Below, piece after piece: positions 5,291-6,047 of a DNA stretch of 6,047 bases; position 1 is the first letter of the stretch, and each line of letters starts with the position of its first letter. This stretch comes from Bacteroidales bacterium (GTDB lineage Bacteria > Bacteroidota > Bacteroidia > Bacteroidales > UBA7960). Below the pieces are notes generated by a model, which was given only the letters and a program-made list of their open reading frames with translations, had not been told where the DNA came from and did no database searches. The position numbers and the translations under genes were made by a program. The stretch spans positions 1 through 6,047 of the forward strand of contig SKYG01000224.1 of assembly GCA_007128045.1 (NCBI GenBank), read 5' to 3'.

Positions 5291-6047
5291 ATGAGATTAT
5301 TTATTTATTTGATAATCATGCTGTTATATGCCCATGGAGTATATGGGCAAGCAATATCAAATCTAAACGTATTTGTAGCTGATAAGGTTTTTATAAACCC
5401 GGATATATTTGGCGTTAACAATGATTGGAGATTTATTTCAGACGAACGGTTCCCATCATTTTCCAACACAATTAAAGATCTAAATCTTGGTGTATTAAGA
5501 TATCCTGGTGGTTGGGAATCGGAATGGGTTGATTGGGCAACAAACACTGCTCCTTCATGGCCAAATGCTCCCGACGTACCAGGAGCCTCCATAGCAACGG
5601 TCCAATCCAATTATTCCAATTATTCTATTGTTATTCCAACTTTGCAAGCAATGAATCAGCGTTATAACTCAGCTGCCTGGCATAATGCTGTTGCCAAATT
5701 AAAGTTAATTGCTAAGGATGCCATTGATAGAGCCAGAGCCGGAGGAAACACTGTGAAGTATGTAGAAATTGGTAACGAATGGTGGTTAATGTATGCCGGA
5801 GGGGTTAGCAGGAGTGAAAAGTTGATTAACTATAGTAAAACAGCGATGCATATTACCAGTTATTTGGCAGAGCAATACCCCAATAGAGATTTCAAAATTA
5901 TAATAAATGGAGATTTTACAGTTCCGCAGGAATTTGCCACAATGAAAGCGAATTTTACAGAAGCGCTTGATGAAGTAGATGGCATTGCTTTACATACTTA
6001 TACTGGTTATCACCCACCGGAAGATAAAATAGACTTTGGTATTAAAA
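5291..6047 (+). CDS. Secreted clan GH-A-like glycoside hydrolase, 5' part (3'-truncated by window end)
   Basis: Open from ATG 5291 to the window end (252 complete codons, no stop). The ATG starts a signal peptide ('MRLFIYLIIMLLYAHG', cleavage near 'VYGQ', about residue 20). A nearby ATG at 5283 gives only a three-codon frame. Seen: 'PDIFGVNNDW' (37-46) and 'LRYPGGWESEW' (69-79) resemble the first strands of a TIM barrel in GH-A families such as GH39, GH51, GH79 and GH30. 'YVEIGNEWW' (157-165) puts Glu163 (codon 5777-5779) at the acid/base position. 'DGIALHTYTGYH' (230-241) fits the later barrel strand that carries a substrate-contacting His. The nucleophile Glu lies past the window end, as would any binding domain or T9SS tail. 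The exact family cannot be fixed. Its place after an esterase supports a role in degrading the same polysaccharide. Confidence 0.78.
   Translation, partial: MRLFIYLIIMLLYAHGVYGQAISNLNVFVADKVFINPDIFGVNNDWRFISDERFPSFSNTIKDLNLGVLRYPGGWESEWVDWATNTAPSWPNAPDVPGASIATVQSNYSNYSIVIPTLQAMNQRYNSAAWHNAVAKLKLIAKDAIDRARAGGNTVKYVEIGNEWWLMYAGGVSRSEKLINYSKTAMHITSYLAEQYPNRDFKIIINGDFTVPQEFATMKANFTEALDEVDGIALHTYTGYHPPEDKIDFGIK

Noticed and set aside
5305..5610. 101-codon reverse-strand ORF
   Set aside because: It lies opposite the open + frame at 5291-6047, which has a signal peptide and glycosidase motifs. The reverse translation shows no recognisable domain, so it is a shadow.
1..6047. CRISPR array, transposase or integrase gene
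   Set aside because: No regularly spaced repeats are seen, and no frame in the window shows transposase or tyrosine-recombinase motifs.

Overview
The window looks like chromosomal DNA from a polysaccharide-degrading member of the Bacteroidota. It is AT-rich and all genes lie on the + strand. Two secreted proteins end in a type IX secretion (T9SS) type A sorting domain with the 'VYPNP' signature. Ribosome-binding sites are mostly weak and A-rich, and the only promoter-like motif is of the Bacteroidetes TAnnTTTG type. Finding glycoside hydrolases, an SGNH esterase and a sulfatase-like tail together suggests a polysaccharide utilisation locus (PUL), perhaps for a decorated or sulfated glycan. 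No SusC/SusD pair or regulator is visible here.

Layout. (1) 1-1715: the 3' part of a glycoside hydrolase family 2 (GH2)-type exo-glycosidase, cut by the window start. (2) About 1723-2883: a unit that looks like a single integron-type gene cassette. It holds a T9SS-exported zincin protease gene (1750-2769) followed at once by an attC-like folded site (2761-2883). The first bases of the unit (1722-1731) are a perfect 10-base inverse of the bases spanning the protease stop codon (2761-2770), as expected if the two were adjacent in a circular cassette. No integrase is in the window. (3) 2884-3030: a short reading frame resembling the extreme C-terminus of a sulfatase, with no body; probably a gene remnant. 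(4) 3050-4408: a second, unrelated secreted zincin-like protein with a calcium-binding-repeat segment, a beta-sandwich domain and a T9SS tail. (5) 4467-5174: a secreted SGNH/GDSL-like esterase. (6) 5175-5290: a gap with a relatively GC-rich, hairpin-forming stretch. (7) 5291 to the window end: the 5' part of a secreted clan GH-A-like glycoside hydrolase.

How they may work together (inference): the GH2 enzyme, the esterase and the GH-A enzyme would trim and deacylate a plant or algal glycan. The two zincin proteins would be exported to the surface or medium by T9SS, where they could act on glycoprotein or matrix protein. The protease cassette looks like a later insertion between the GH2 gene and the sulfatase remnant. 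It probably depends on read-through from the GH2 transcript, since no promoter is evident in front of it.
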